Below are positions 20,848 through 32,380 of a stretch of DNA of 64,000 nt, one piece after another; the first letter of the stretch is position 1, and each line of letters begins with the position of its first letter. The notes below the pieces were generated by a model that saw only the letters and a program-made list of their open reading frames with translations, ran no database searches and was not told where the DNA came from. The stretch is from NCBI GenBank assembly GCA_025201365.1, contig JAIXMF010000006.1, positions 496,001 through 560,000 on the forward strand. The letters are read 5' to 3'. The position numbers were made by a program, and so were the translations under genes. This stretch comes from Syncephalis plumigaleata (Eukaryota; Zoopagomycota; Zoopagomycetes; Zoopagales; Piptocephalidaceae).

Positions 20848-23287
20848 TTATTTATGAAGAGATACGCCATGATCAAAGTCGGATGACATGGATCCTTGTA
20901 GCTTGTTTAAAGCATCTACGCGTACACTCAATTCCGAGGCATTTCGATCGATCCATTCGAGTGAGGTGAGATGTGCATCGAGGATTTGAACTATTTGCAC
21001 AAGCTAAATAGTAGAGAATTAGCAGTGGTAAGCAGGTATATTGCGTAATGATGATTATGCTACTTACTGGATCATCGGTGGATTGTCCACTATCGCCGCT
21101 GACTCGATTCACTTCCTCGATAACCGCGGTTAATGCTCGTGACATATCATCAAGTTGATGATTCAGTGAGCTGGCCATATCATAGCTACAAGCATGTGTG
21201 TGTATGTTAGTATCAATAGTGCCATATGCTAGTAGTCAAGATGAAATACTTACGTTCGTGCACGTTCCGTATCTGCTACGCGTTTCTCGGTATTGTTCAT
21301 AGTCTCGGAGAGGGTGGTAGTTACGCGATCCTCGTAGACATCAAGTACATGGCCTAGATCGCGTTGTTGTGTTTCAATATATTCTAGCTGTCGTTCTACT
21401 TCAGATTGCGCAGATTCCAGTCGAGTAGTTTCATTAACTAGTTTCGAGATCTAGTAAGAGATAGAAGTTAGTGATTATATTCCAATGTATGATCAATTAC
21501 TTACTTGATTTCCATTCTCAATGAGAACACGATCCCATTCAGATACTTGCTGAGCACGTCGATGGAATTCACGTGTGTGCTGATCGAGTTCAGATGCCCA
21601 TAGACTAACAATGCTTTCTAGCGAGCGTCCCTTGAGACGATTTGATTCGGGAGCGGTTGTAGCAGCAGTAGTTGTACCCGATGTGGTAGCAGTAGTCGAT
21701 GTCGTAGTGCCTATACAAATAATAAATACATGATACGTACATGATATGTTCTTGTTGACTTACCTGATGATACAACTGGTGCAGCTGTCAATACTGGTGC
21801 AGCAGTTGTTGGTAATGATGCAGTCGTAGCGGCAGTAGGAGGCTTAGCCTCACTTGTAGCAGCAGCAGAAGTAGTAGCAGCAGGAGTTGTAGTAGCAGCA
21901 CTAGTAGTTGCTGGTTTTAATCCACCAAATCCGCCAAATAATGATGGTGCAGCAGCAGGAGCCGTAGTTGTTGGTGCAGCGGTAGAGGCAGTAGAAGTGG
22001 AAGTAGAAGTAGCACTGGGTGCACCAAAGCCAAACAATGATGGAGCAGTGCTTGCAGGAGTAGATGTCGCAGTAGGTGTCGCTGCATTGCTACTAGGTGC
22101 TTTCCCGAACAAACCACCACCACCAGTAGGAGCAGCTGGTTTATTGCCAAATAATCCACCAGTTGTAGCTGCTGATGTTGCAGGTGTTGAAGCTGTGGAT
22201 GTTGCAGCCCCACCAAATAGACCACCGCCTGGAGTGGCAGCAGTAGAAGTGGCAGGTGTACTCGTAGCAGGCGTGGCTTTCGCACCAAATAAGCCACCAC
22301 CAAAACCTGTAGATGCAGGAGTAGATATTGCCGCTGGTTTACCAAACATAGCTTGACCAAGATTAGGTGTTGTGGCAGCAGCAGCAGCAGCAGAAGTTGT
22401 CGTAGTAGCTGATGGTGCATTCAATGAAAATCCACTTGTACTTGCAGGAGTGGTTGCCGTGCTACCTGCACTTGATAGTGTTGGCTGTTTTAAAGAGAAT
22501 CCACCAAAACCAGTAGATGCAGGAGCAGCAGCAGGAGCAGCAGGAGTTGTTGCTGCCGTAGTACCACTGGACATTCCACCAAACATAGGTGTTGTCTTTG
22601 GAGCACCAAATAGATTAGTTGTTGCATTGCTAGCAGTACTCGTAGCAGGTGTAGTGGGTGCAGCACCACCAAACAACGGTGTCGATGTTGCTGTAGTAGT
22701 GTTTGTTTGCGGTTTTAACCCGAATCCACCGAATCCTAATAGTATCCATTCATTAATGAATTGCAATATATTACAAAGAGGATATACTTGCCTGTACTGC
22801 CTGTTGTTGCATTGGATGCACCACCGAATCCACCAAATGCTGGCGTAGTTGTTGCTGGTTTTGCAGTAGAACCAAATGCAGTAGAACCAAATGCAGTTGA
22901 TGGTGCACTAGTTGTATTGGCTCCAAATAACGGTGTGGATGTAGCAGTGGTAGTGGCAGCGGCATTCGATGTTGTGGCAGCTGGCGTCCCACCAAAGCTG
23001 AAACCACCTGTGGCAGCTGGCTTATTACCAAATGCACCGAATCCACCGAATCCAGTACCAGTATTGCCACCAGTAGTTGCTGATCCAAAGAGTGGTGCTG
23101 TTGAAGTAGCACCAGTACCAGCAGTAGTATTTGTCGATGATGGCGCGGCTTGCGAGGTAGCAGTATTGCCTAGAGAGAATCCACCTGATCCTCCCGTGCC
23201 TGCCCCACCAAACGCACCAAACGCACCACCACCACCAGTAGTGCCAGTATTTCCCTGTCCACTGGAATTATTAAACGAGAACGACAT
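20848..23287 (-). CDS. NSP1: Nucleoporin Nsp1/Nup62
   Basis: ATG at 23287-23285, stop at 20848-20850, with several introns. The N-terminal two thirds is a Gly/Thr/Ala-rich FG-repeat domain with GFG, LFG and FxFG-type repeats (exons about 22790-23287 and 21765-22735). The C-terminal part (exons between about 20848 and 21715) is a coiled coil: ESNRLKGRSLESIVSLWASEL, then LVNETTRLES..., ending with DPLVQILDAHLTSLEWIDRN, which matches the Nsp1_C domain. Nsp1 sits in the central channel of the nuclear pore with Nup57/Nup49 partners, and its FG repeats form the permeability barrier. The Fanzor transposon begins about 60 bp upstream of the start codon, so the promoter has been displaced. Confidence 0.93.
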
Positions 23288-23346
23288 AATGACGTGTCAA
23301 GGAGTGGTAACCAAAAATAAAACAAAACAAAAAGACAAGAAAAATA

Positions 23347-23374
23347 CAGTGTTTTTCCATCCAATTTGCGCATC
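23347..23374 (+). repeat. Left terminal inverted repeat of the Fanzor element
   Basis: About 26-28 bp beginning CAGTGTTTTTCCATCC and ending TTTGCGCA. Its partner is at 32355-32380. The match with the MITE continues to about 23503, well past the inverted repeat. Confidence 0.9.
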
Positions 23375-23503
23375 TATCCTTTAACGTTTGCAGTTTATTA
23401 ATAAATAATATTACACAATTGTTAACACCATTAGCACCATAGAAATGCCAGTTGACACAGCATAATAATAACAATTCAGTATTAGTAATGGATCATTTAT
23501 TGA

Positions 23504-25012
23504 TAGTGATAACTATCATCATCAATTCTACAAGATAGATAATACAAGTGTACTAGTATAGTTGGATATTGCCATGTCATATACTCACAAGCAGTAATAA
23601 ACTAGTACGATAGATAAGTTATGATGATAATGCTTACGGTTAATTGCATATGAGTAGCAACGAGAGAACAAATAAATACACGATAAGCAATGTAATAAAC
23701 AAGTAGTAACTAGTAGAATGACTGAGTTGTCACGAACGAGTAAGGAATGAGCAAGGAAGGGTGCATGAACACGTATGTCAGTTTATTCGAAGAAGCAGTG
23801 TATGCTTGTAAGTAAATAGAGTATGTAGATGGCAGTAAACAAATGAAAATACAAATAAAAGCATGACGTAATAGTGGCATACAAACAGATGACGGAAAAG
23901 AGCGGTAAAAGTAAAAGGTACATATTACAACGAGAGTAGTGAACGCTTAAGCATGATAAATAAGCAGGACAGTGATAGAAAACAAAGGAATAGAACGAAC
24001 AATAAACAATGCTTATTGGTATAGTAATAATAACGACAAGTGAGCATGTAGACAGTTTAGAGGAAGAGGAAAACAAAGAGATAAATAAACGACATAGAGA
24101 TAGTATGCAGAATAGCTGCTATTGGGAATGTGTATGCTAAAGTGAAAGAGGAAGTAAGTGGAATGTGAATGACACGAAGAAGACGCGTATCATTGAGAAA
24201 GTAAACAAGTAAATAGAAGGAGAGGAATAATTAGCATATAGTTAAGAGGAAGTAGACATGTGTTGTTTACTAACAAGTAGAATGTAGTTGACACAAATAA
24301 GTGTGTTATTGAATGACAAGGGAAATGAGATTAGCACGAAGAAGACAGCATTGATAAAGAGAGAGAGAGAATGATTTTATTGACTAATAAAGAAAATTAA
24401 GAGTTTATACATCAGTCGATAATGAGGAATGGAAATATATTAGAATTGTTAACGAAGTAAAGGAGGAAGAAATAATGTAGATAATGAAGTAAAGGGAAAG
24501 GGGAAAGAAAAGCAGCAATGAAATGGATACTTGGAAGTGGATTGATAGACCATTAATCAAGTGTTAACAAATAGATAAGGAGTGATTGCTAATGGAGGCA
24601 TTAGTAGAAGTTAATACATTTATTAACATCCATTACAAAAATCTGCTCATTTATTAATAACGAATATATTTAATAAAGTGTTAACAAGTTCATTAGTACT
24701 TATTAATGCTTACCGATTGCTGTGTTCTAAGCGGCGTTATACCATTGCTACAATGACACTAGATGATACGAGTCTTACTGTGCTGCGCTGTAAATGATAC
24801 TACTTACCATAATAGATTCACCCTTCCTGTATGTGTCTGCACGAGCGTTTCACCCCTACGTCATCAGATCCGCGCAGTTAGTACTACCAACGTGCCACGT
24901 ATATAAAGAAGCGTCTATACTACAATAAAATAAAAGATTAATTAACCCTTCATATTGTAACTGTGCTCGTTTTAACATACTGCTTCTATATTGATATCCA
25001 TCCATTTTATCC
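23504..25012. other. Long non-coding left part of the Fanzor element
   Basis: About 1.5 kb without a credible gene on either strand. The plus strand is strikingly purine-rich (GAAG, AGAGA, AAGG runs from about 23640 to 24600). A TATA-like ACGTATATAAAG lies at about 24897-24908, some 105 bp before the Fanzor start, and probably belongs to its promoter. No transposase motifs were found. Confidence 0.6.
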
Positions 25013-27096
25013 ATGGCGTCACAGCCAGGCACTCATGGCTCGTCTACTTCTGCCGACAGTGGGCGAGTTCTGGCTGTGAAGTCCTCGCTTTCCGGCATTG
25101 GTTGGAAGAGGCATTACGATGAGTTGCGCAATTTTGTAAACATCGTACACACCACGACCTTCCATGCTTATGCATTAGCGAAATATATATTCCTTAAAGA
25201 ACATAATAAGCGAAACTTTAAGTTCGAGAATTATATTCGTGAAGACTTCTTCAAACAAGTATGGCTTTCCTTAATCAAGCCTACACGCAAAAGCACACCC
25301 AAAGAAAAAACGGTTCGATATCGCAAATTCATCAAGAAGCATCTCAAAACCTACCTTAAACTTACTGACTATCAACTGCCGGAGTTAGCCTATGCTCAGC
25401 AATCAGCTACTTACGAGGCAAAGAAGATGTACGTCGCTTACACCAACAACGTCAGGTTGCGCTTTGGTGATCATCTTCGGCGCGCTATTAACAAGTTTTT
25501 CGATATCAAGGAGAAGTTGAAGGATATGAGGAAGGAGATGCTAAAGGATATGAGGAAGGAATCGCCCAAGAAGGTAGACCCTGATGAGCTTCGCGAGAGA
25601 ATCCGTGTTATCACTGCTCCAGCAAGAACATTCAAGCACGAAATAGCACATCGAGGGGGATTGAAGCGTTGGCTAAAAAGGATCGCACATTTACCAGAGC
25701 ATTCAGCAAATTCAAGAACGTTTTAAATGCTTACGATAAACGTTACGACTTTGGTAAAAACGGCCTTTATTACGACTGTAAAGAAAACCCGGTGAAGCAC
25801 TTCAAGGCGTTCTTTGAGCTTGCGCGCGTGTTCTCTCGCATCCATTTGAAGGCTTTCAACTGCTTCCCCCTGCGCCGATCCTTCTCGCCATGCTACGTCC
25901 ATATCGACACCGTTATTCTTTGCCACAACATATTAGGACGCAAGTTTGAGAATATGGACCATATGGATGAATATTGGGACGATGCCGTGAACCTTAAGTC
26001 AAAGCCACTTAGAAAGCAAAAGGGTGGTGAGCTCAAGTTTTCTGGCTCGATTGAGACCGATGGCGTTGGTGTCACGGTCATCAAGAAGGGCATCGAGAAG
26101 GTCACCGAGGAAGGGGGAGCGAAATCAGCAAAGGATCCCTTCCCGTATATCAGTAAATTGGGTACTGATGATCACAAGGCAATCAACGGCAAATGCGTGG
26201 CGGTGGACCCGGGAAGAAGAAACTTACTGTTTTGTGTACACGAAAACTCGACGGTGGAAAATAAGCGCAAATATCGGTACACGAAACTACATCAGGACAA
26301 GATGCGGAGGACGAAGAAATACCGCAAGATTCGCGAGGACTGCAAGAAGGGGAACAAGGCGGTGCAGGATGCCGAGGCAGCTCTTTCAAAAGCCCAGGGC
26401 AACACTGTATCTCTGGGGAATTATAAGAAATATCTGAAGTATCGAGCACAACACACAGATGTTCTCACCAGCTTTTATAAAGATACTCTCACCCTTCCCA
26501 ACACCGATCCCACCGCCCATTCTGCCCAACATCCTCTCTTCAGGAAGTTGAAATTGTCAGCCTACATCAGCAAACAACAAAGTGATCAAAAGCTGATTGA
26601 TGACTTAAGGAAGAAGTTCGATAGGGATGCAGCATTTGTGATGGGGAACTGGTCAGCTCCTCACACCAAATACCACGAGCCCATACGTGGTATTGGCTTT
26701 AGAAGGCTTTTAAAACGACATGGGTTTAAAGTCTTTCTAATCGACGAGCATAAGACCAGCAAGTGCTGCCCAGCTTGCGAGAATCCCTCCCTCGAGAAAT
26801 TCAAGAAGGTCCCAAATCCTCGACCCAAGAAACATGAAGACAGCCATAAAATTATCTGTCATGGTCTTTTAAGGTAAGTACAATTTATTACAATTTGCAA
26901 TTTATTAAATATATTAATTAATTATTTTATTAGATGCACACATCGAACTTGTAATAAAGCCATGAAAGATATAAAGGCTAAGAAGAAGCGAGAGGGCAAG
27001 CTGGAGGTGGATTATAAAGAGGACCCGGAATTTAAAAGATACGATCATCGTTTATGGAATCGGGATATGGCTGCATGTCTGAACTTCATTCAGATT
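25013..27096 (+). pseudogene. Fanzor (eukaryotic TnpB-like RuvC nuclease), 5' and catalytic part
   Basis: The start at 25013 follows a TATA-like box. The N-terminal helical part (YDELRNFVNIVHTTTFHAYALAKYIF) is typical of fungal Fanzors. RuvC-I is CVAVDPGRR (Asp codon 26206-26208). The Fanzor-type displaced glutamate is in LIDEHKTSKCCPAC (Glu codon 26746-26748), running into the zinc finger, whose second pair (CTHRTC) comes after a 60-bp intron at 26874-26933. RuvC-III is NRDMAACLN (Asp codon 27064-27066). Fanzors are RNA-guided DNA endonucleases related to IS605/IS607 TnpB. The reading frame changes near 25654-25658 as if one G of a G run were missing. Element C interrupts the gene about ten codons after RuvC-III; the tail lies at 32101-32264. 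The uninterrupted protein would be near 727 residues. Confidence 0.9.
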
Positions 27097-27266
27097 TGTA
27101 ATACGCACAACTTTAGACGAGAAGATAGATGATCTTTATTTTAAATAAAAGTAATAAAGTATTTATAGGGATAAAATTAATTCGATTACTGTGTGAAATA
27201 TGGTAAGTCTAACTACCGCTTCGGTAAGTCTTACCGAAGGTTTTCACTATCGTAACAATTGTTACA
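27097..27266 (-). repeat. Downstream LTR of element C
   Basis: 170 bp, TGTAATACGC...ATTGTTACA on the plus strand, identical by eye to 31931-32100. It contains a short palindromic segment around CCGCTTCGGTAAGTCTTACCGAAGG. Confidence 0.95.
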
Positions 27267-27289
27267 ATCATCCTTCCTTAAGAACGAAC

Positions 27290-30200
27290 CTACGTAGTAA
27301 GTGTTCGTTTGAATTCAGCTACTTTTGCTTTTGCATTAGTTAATCCAATTGCAGGTTCCCAGGTATTTTCTTCGTCTGGGTAACCGAGCCATTTAACAAG
27401 GTATTGTACTTTTCCTCGTTTTGTACGTACATCTAATATACGCTCTACTTCGTATTCTTCTGTATTGTTGATTATGTCGGGAGGTGGTCTATCGTTCTCT
27501 CGATGTGGAAATTCCGCAGTATTTGGCTCATAGCGTTTAAGTAGTGAGACATGAAAGACATTATGTATTTTCATTGTTGTTGGTAGTTGTAATTTGTAAG
27601 CGGTTTTACTCACTATCTGAGTGATCTGAAAAGGACCGATGAAACGAGAGGTGAATTTTCGCGAAGGTCTTTCTTTGTCGATGTCTAGAATAATATGAGC
27701 ACTTGATAATAAGACTTGATCACCTAGTTGAAAATCGTCTTCTCTTCTGTGTTGATCGGCATAGTGTTTCTGTCGATCTTGTGCGTTACTAATGGCGTTC
27801 TTAGCTAGTTGTACTATCTCGTTGATCTTGTTGACCATGTCGATTGTGCTGGCTACATGTGTAATTTTGTCTACTTTCGTGCCTAGTGTGTCGACGGCGC
27901 GAGGTTGTTTTCCTAAATAGCAATAAAATGGAGACATTTTTATAGAAGCTTGTTCGGCGCTGTTGTACGCGAATTCGACTGCAGATAATAATTGATCCCA
28001 ATTGTCTTGCTTATAATTGACATAATTTCGTAGCATTTGTTCTAGCGTTCTATTCGTTCGTTCAGTTTGACCGTCCGTTTGTGGGTGATAAGCGGTTGAC
28101 GGTTTAAGTTGGACATCTAATATGCTGAAGAAGGAACGCCAGAAATTTCCGACGAAACGAGCATCTCTGTCTGTAATAATGCTTTTTGGTAGGCCGTGTA
28201 AACGGAATATGTTGTCCATAAACAGTTGAGCTGTTTCCGCTGCAGTTACAGTAGTAGTAGTAGGTATAAAATGTGCGTACTTTGTGAGTCTATCTACTAC
28301 TACTAATATTGCGTCTTTTCCGTTTTTAGTACGTGGAAGTTGAACAATAAAATCCATAGTGATGTCTTCCCATCTCTCGTTGGGTACTGGTAACGGTTGT
28401 AATAATCCAGCTGGCTTCCTTTGAGACGGCTTGTTACGTTGACATTTGTCGCAAGATGATATGTATCGTTCTATTGTCTTTTTCAGTTCAGGCCACCAGT
28501 ATTGTTGCGCTACTCTGGCTAGGGTCTTATCAACGCCTAAGTGACCTGATATCGGTATGTCGTGCTTTTCACGTAGTATTTTCGCACGTAGTTCTCCTTG
28601 AGGAATGCATAGGCGTGGTATTTCTCTACGCATTTCGTAGATTAAGCCGTCGTTTGTTAGTCGAAATCGTTTTGAATAACCGCTTTTTGACGTGCTTCCA
28701 CCCCCCTTAAGAACAGACTTCACTTCCAAGAAGTAAGGATCATTGTTGTATCCGTTTCGAACATGATCTAGTAGTTCGTTATTTGACGAGAGTCGAGTAA
28801 TGGCATTCGATTCAGACGTGATTGCCGCGGGTTTTCTTGAGAGGGCATCGGCTACAACATTCATTTTTCCAGGCTTATATACAATGTCCATGTTAAATTT
28901 TGACATGTCGTTTAGCCAATCTGTCTGTCTATCTGATAAGTCATTTTGATTTTGCAAATGTGTCAATGGCCGGTGATCAGTGTACACAGTGAATTTTTGT
29001 CCTATTAAGTACGGTCGCCAGATACGTAAGGCTTCTTTAATGGCCAAAAATTCCTTATCGTAAGTAATGTACTTTTTGTGTGAATTGCTCAATACTTTTG
29101 ACATAAAAGCTACTGGCCTATCACCGTTACCGTCGTCTTGCATTAATACAGCGCCGATTGCGTCATTTGACGCGTCCGTTGTAACGGTGTATGGTAAACT
29201 AGGATTACTAGAACGCAATACCGGTGCATTAGTCATTCTTTCTTTTAGTTGATTGAAAGCATCTCTTTCTTCTTTTTCGAATTTGAATGGAACATCCTTG
29301 CGTAATAGATTCGTTAAAGGCTTTGCAATGAAAGCATAACCTTTAATAAATTTACGATAATACCCGGTAAGTCCTAGGAATGACCTAACACTCGTAACGT
29401 CTTTTAATTCTGGCCAATCTCGTATGCTAATGACTTTATCTTCTGACGCTTGAATGCCTTCTTTACTGATAGTATGGCCTAAGAAGTCGACTTTATCGCG
29501 ACCGAATTCACATTTACTGAGCTTTGCGTACAATTGATGTTGTCGTAGCAATTCGAATACTTGTCGTAAATGAGCGGCATGTTCTTCGTGACTCTTGCTG
29601 AACACCAGTATGTCGTCTAAAAATACTACTACGCATTGGTCGAGAAGCGGTCTGAAAACGTCATTCATTAGTCGCATGAATGTACCGGGCGCGTTCGATA
29701 ATCCGAATGGCAACACTTTGAATTCATATAGGCCATAACGAGTAGTGAAAGCCGTCTTATGTACGTCCTCCTCTTTGATTCGAATTTGATGGTAACCAGA
29801 CCGTAAATCGATCTTACTAAATACCGCTGCACCTTCTAGTTGATCGAATAATGATTCAATATGTGGTAATGGATACTTGTTTTTGATAGTGATCTTGTTC
29901 AACATACGATAGTCAACGCACATACGTAGCGGTCCATCCTTCTTTCTAACGAATAGAACTGGTGCGCCGAATGGAGAGGTACTCGGTTGTATAAATCCTT
30001 TCTCCAATAGTTCATCTATTTGACGTTTCATTTCTTCTTGTTCATCTCTTGCCATTCTATAGGGTGTGCGTGCAGGAGGTGTTATATGTGGTTCCAATTC
30101 GATGGCGAAATCCACGTTACGACGTGGAGGTAGCCCAGGGGGTAAGTTATCGGGTGTTACGTCAGTGAACTCTGTTACTAAGCTATGGTAACGCTTATCG

Positions 30201-30694
30201 CCATTGTATTCACCAGTGTTCAAATCGGATTCACGTACAATGGCTAAATAACTAATAGTGTCAGGTTCGTCGAAACAGGAGCTTAACTCATTCAATGTCA
30301 TGAATTTGGGCTTGGTCATAGTATCGCTACTTTGGTAAATAGTAACTAGTTCGTTATCGATGTAAAATGTAACGATTCTACTTAACCAATCAATCTTAGG
30401 ATTGTACTGTTCGAACCAAGGCATGCCTAATATTGCGTCATATTTCCCCAATTGCATAACATCAAAATCAAGATATAGTAAATAATTTTGTATTAATAAA
30501 GGTATTTTATGCGCACAATACAAGACACTGCCAACAGAGCCATTTCCTAGGGTAACTGATTGTTTGTTCTCATAGGGAATAAGCGGGTGATTGATCCGCT
30601 TAACAAACGAGGTATCGATGAAATTGTCGGTAGCACCGCAATCAATTAATACGTTCGCCATTATTCCATTAAAGGGCAATTGAACTGATATCAA
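27290..30694 (-). CDS. pol of element C: protease, reverse transcriptase, RNase H, integrase, chromodomain
   Basis: 1134 residues. In order: protease ([12 protein letters not shown], about 13-24), reverse transcriptase ([27 protein letters not shown]), RNase H ([22 protein letters not shown]), integrase (zinc-binding HH-CC around [12 protein letters not shown] and CDKCQRNK, catalytic region [11 protein letters not shown] and [16 protein letters not shown]) and a C-terminal chromodomain ([26 protein letters not shown]). It has no dUTPase, unlike element B. Confidence 0.95.
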   Translation of the reverse strand: MISVQLPFNGIMANVLIDCGATDNFIDTSFVKRINHPLIPYENKQSVTLGNGSVGSVLYCAHKIPLLIQNYLLYLDFDVMQLGKYDAILGMPWFEQYNPKIDWLSRIVTFYIDNELVTIYQSSDTMTKPKFMTLNELSSCFDEPDTISYLAIVRESDLNTGEYNGDKRYHSLVTEFTDVTPDNLPPGLPPRRNVDFAIELEPHITPPARTPYRMARDEQEEMKRQIDELLEKGFIQPSTSPFGAPVLFVRKKDGPLRMCVDYRMLNKITIKNKYPLPHIESLFDQLEGAAVFSKIDLRSGYHQIRIKEEDVHKTAFTTRYGLYEFKVLPFGLSNAPGTFMRLMNDVFRPLLDQCVVVFLDDILVFSKSHEEHAAHLRQVFELLRQHQLYAKLSKCEFGRDKVDFLGHTISKEGIQASEDKVISIRDWPELKDVTSVRSFLGLTGYYRKFIKGYAFIAKPLTNLLRKDVPFKFEKEERDAFNQLKERMTNAPVLRSSNPSLPYTVTTDASNDAIGAVLMQDDGNGDRPVAFMSKVLSNSHKKYITYDKEFLAIKEALRIWRPYLIGQKFTVYTDHRPLTHLQNQNDLSDRQTDWLNDMSKFNMDIVYKPGKMNVVADALSRKPAAITSESNAITRLSSNNELLDHVRNGYNNDPYFLEVKSVLKGGGSTSKSGYSKRFRLTNDGLIYEMRREIPRLCIPQGELRAKILREKHDIPISGHLGVDKTLARVAQQYWWPELKKTIERYISSCDKCQRNKPSQRKPAGLLQPLPVPNERWEDITMDFIVQLPRTKNGKDAILVVVDRLTKYAHFIPTTTTVTAAETAQLFMDNIFRLHGLPKSIITDRDARFVGNFWRSFFSILDVQLKPSTAYHPQTDGQTERTNRTLEQMLRNYVNYKQDNWDQLLSAVEFAYNSAEQASIKMSPFYCYLGKQPRAVDTLGTKVDKITHVASTIDMVNKINEIVQLAKNAISNAQDRQKHYADQHRREDDFQLGDQVLLSSAHIILDIDKERPSRKFTSRFIGPFQITQIVSKTAYKLQLPTTMKIHNVFHVSLLKRYEPNTAEFPHRENDRPPPDIINNTEEYEVERILDVRTKRGKVQYLVKWLGYPDEENTWEPAIGLTNAKAKVAEFKRTLTT

Positions 30695-30807
30695 GGGTCT
30701 ACTCTTGCGTGCTATCCATAATTCACCAAGTTCTTCGGTTAAACAAGTAGGTAAGAGAAATGGTGTATCAGCGGTATCGAGCGCTTCACCAGTAACACCG
30801 CTGTTGT

Positions 30808-31836
30808 TTACTGGTGGGATTCGTTTCCCGTATTCTGAGCATTGTTGATTTGATCAAAGTGATCGTCAATTTGTAGGTTCGGATCGTCGGTCGTAATGGC
30901 GTTGTTTCTACGGAAAGGATTATGATGTCTATTACTGTTACTATTACGGTTTTTGTCATAATTGTTGAATTGCGCGTTGTTACGGTTGTTGTAAGATCGT
31001 CGCTGTGGATTTGCCAGACATAGACGTGCAGTGTGATTGATTCCCCCACAGTGATAACAAGTAATAACATTGTTATTTTCGACCCGTCCTAACTCCATAG
31101 GAGCTACACCATCATTCTGTCGCTGCCGTTGAATTGGTTGTCGTTGAAGTAGATTAATGTCGGGATGATCGAATTCTTGAGCAATTTCAATGCATCTTAG
31201 AACTGTATCAGGTGTTTGACGCAATAATTCGCTAGCTGCTGGGCCACGGTATCCACGAATGAAAGCGGCTACTTTTTGTTGTTGTGGTACATGACCCAGT
31301 TTACTAGATATGTCGTAGAATTGTCTCACGTATTCGGTAAGATCACCTTTCTGTGTTAAATTCAGCAGCATCAATTCATTCCTTAGGTTCGAATGGGCAG
31401 GTTGAAAACGACGGCGTAACCTTTCCCGGAGGTCATTCCACGTAGTCAATGGAGCGTATCCTGGCGTACCGTTTTCTGCTTCATTAACTATGTGTTGTAA
31501 CCAAGCACGAGCTTCTCCTTTCAAACACTGTGAAATGAAACATATTTTGGCACCATCTGTATAATCTTGATCGCCAAGTTGCATATTCATATTGAATAAC
31601 CATCCCTCAAAATCTTCATTGGGTCTGCCGTGATAATCTTCGTGATGAAGTTTGATGCCGCGTAAGTTGTTAGTGTTAATATCCATTGCGTCGGCCATAT
31701 TAGTGAGTGGAGGGAAAATTTCGAGTAATATAGATGAATCTTCTGATATTTCTGAGCAGGTAGCGAAGGGATGCGAGGAGCTATTTGAACTAATTGAGCT
31801 GTCTTCTTCACTAATAGGAAGACCAAAAATAACCAT
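30808..31836 (-). CDS. gag of element C with one CCHC knuckle
   Basis: 342 residues: gag core (about 55-230, with [19 protein letters not shown] and [11 protein letters not shown]), one zinc knuckle ([14 protein letters not shown], about 262-275) and an Asn-rich tail. It precedes pol on the minus strand. Confidence 0.92.
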   Translation of the reverse strand: MVIFGLPISEEDSSISSNSSSHPFATCSEISEDSSILLEIFPPLTNMADAMDINTNNLRGIKLHHEDYHGRPNEDFEGWLFNMNMQLGDQDYTDGAKICFISQCLKGEARAWLQHIVNEAENGTPGYAPLTTWNDLRERLRRRFQPAHSNLRNELMLLNLTQKGDLTEYVRQFYDISSKLGHVPQQQKVAAFIRGYRGPAASELLRQTPDTVLRCIEIAQEFDHPDINLLQRQPIQRQRQNDGVAPMELGRVENNNVITCYHCGGINHTARLCLANPQRRSYNNRNNAQFNNYDKNRNSNSNRHHNPFRRNNAITTDDPNLQIDDHFDQINNAQNTGNESHQ

Positions 31837-31930
31837 AAAATCACCCAGGAAGGGTATGACTAAAAAGCTAAAACAATAAAATCAGAGATATTGTAAGTTG
31901 GTATTGTGGCGATTCAGCCGTTGCTACCAA

Positions 31931-32100
31931 TGTAATACGCACAACTTTAGACGAGAAGATAGATGATCTTTATTTTAAATAAAAGTAATAAAGTATTTAT
32001 AGGGATAAAATTAATTCGATTACTGTGTGAAATATGGTAAGTCTAACTACCGCTTCGGTAAGTCTTACCGAAGGTTTTCACTATCGTAACAATTGTTACA
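31931..32100 (-). repeat. Upstream LTR of element C
   Basis: 170 bp, identical by eye to 27097-27266. On its inner side (31919-31930) is the likely primer-binding site; on its outer side begins the AGATT duplication. Confidence 0.95.
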
Positions 32101-32264
32101 AGATTATTCGTAGTGTTCGTAAGGACAAGGGTATTCCAACACAATTCCAACGACGTGCCGTTTCTCCTCCTGAGCCTAGTACATCCGCAAAGCATTCACT
32201 AAATGAAGATCAAGATCAAGATGGACAAGATCAAGAGGGATCCAAACATCAAAAAACAAATTAA
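32101..32264 (+). pseudogene. Displaced 3' end of the Fanzor gene
   Basis: After the AGATT duplication the sequence continues the Fanzor frame: IRSVRKDKGIPTQFQRRAV follows the RuvC-III helix, then an acidic, Gln-rich tail (DQDQDGQDQEG) and a TAA at 32262-32264. It has no start of its own and makes sense only as the end of the gene interrupted at 27096. Confidence 0.85.
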
Positions 32265-32380
32265 CCAGATTGTATCGTCAATCCTCAAAAAAAATACGGG
32301 GTAGCAATACTGTAAGTGTTAACTATTATTTATTCGTAAAAACAGAAGGCTAACTGCGCAAATTGGATGGACAAAGCCTG
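32265..32380 (+). ncRNA. Candidate guide-RNA (fRNA/omega-RNA) region of the Fanzor element
   Basis: Between the Fanzor stop and the right end lie 116 non-coding bases. In TnpB and Fanzor systems the guide RNA scaffold spans the 3' end of the gene to the right end of the transposon, with the guide taken from the flank beyond it. Position is the only evidence here; no scaffold fold was verified. Confidence 0.4.
32355..32380 (-). repeat. Right terminal inverted repeat of the Fanzor element
   Basis: TGCGCAAATTGGATGG followed by ACAAAGCCTG and the TA at 32381-32382. It pairs with 23347-23374. Confidence 0.9.

Larger units (their letters stand above)
27097..32100 (-). mobile_element. LTR element C, Ty3/gypsy chromovirus, inserted in the Fanzor gene
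   Basis: 170-bp LTRs at 27097-27266 and 31931-32100 look identical by eye. A perfect AGATT duplication flanks the element (27092-27096, 32101-32105). On the minus strand it carries a primer-binding site next to the upstream LTR (TTGGTAGCAACGG), gag and pol with a chromodomain. It looks whole and very young. Its orientation is opposite to the Fanzor gene it sits in. Confidence 0.95.
23347..32380 (+). mobile_element. Fanzor-bearing DNA transposon with Tc1/mariner-like ends, interrupted by LTR element C
   Basis: Left end CAGTGTTTTTCCATCCAATT at 23347, right end (reverse complement) CAGGCTTTGTCCATCCAATT at 32380; both continue into TTTGCGCA. Each end abuts a TA (23345-23346 and 32381-32382), the duplication expected for Tc1/mariner-type elements. 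Total length is 9034 bp, about 4.0 kb without element C. The only recognisable gene is the Fanzor nuclease; no DDE/D transposase is seen. The MITE at 40313-40539 repeats both ends, including sequence well inside the inverted repeats, confirming these borders. The element sits between the NSP1 promoter and the SNRNP40 stop. Confidence 0.88.

Noticed and set aside
21997-23384. Long plus-strand frames rich in Val, Pro and Ala opposite NSP1
   Set aside because: They are antisense shadows of the Gly/Thr/Ala-rich FG repeats; NSP1 on the minus strand has recognisable FG repeats and a coiled-coil end.
23783-24076. 97-residue minus-strand frame in the Fanzor element as a possible transposase piece
   Set aside because: Its hydrophobic Leu/Tyr/Ser composition comes from the purine-rich plus strand. 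No DDE/D or helix-turn-helix motif is visible.
25501-25560. Repeated KDMRKE segment in the Fanzor gene as a sign of misassembly
   Set aside because: It is a short in-frame duplication (LKDMRKEMLKDMRKE) that keeps the frame and fits a charged helix; the frame break lies about 100 bp further on.
32034-32264. Open frame starting inside the LTR of element C, as an independent gene
   Set aside because: The part before 32101 is LTR. The rest is the tail of the interrupted Fanzor gene, as shown by the AGATT duplication and the continuous frame.
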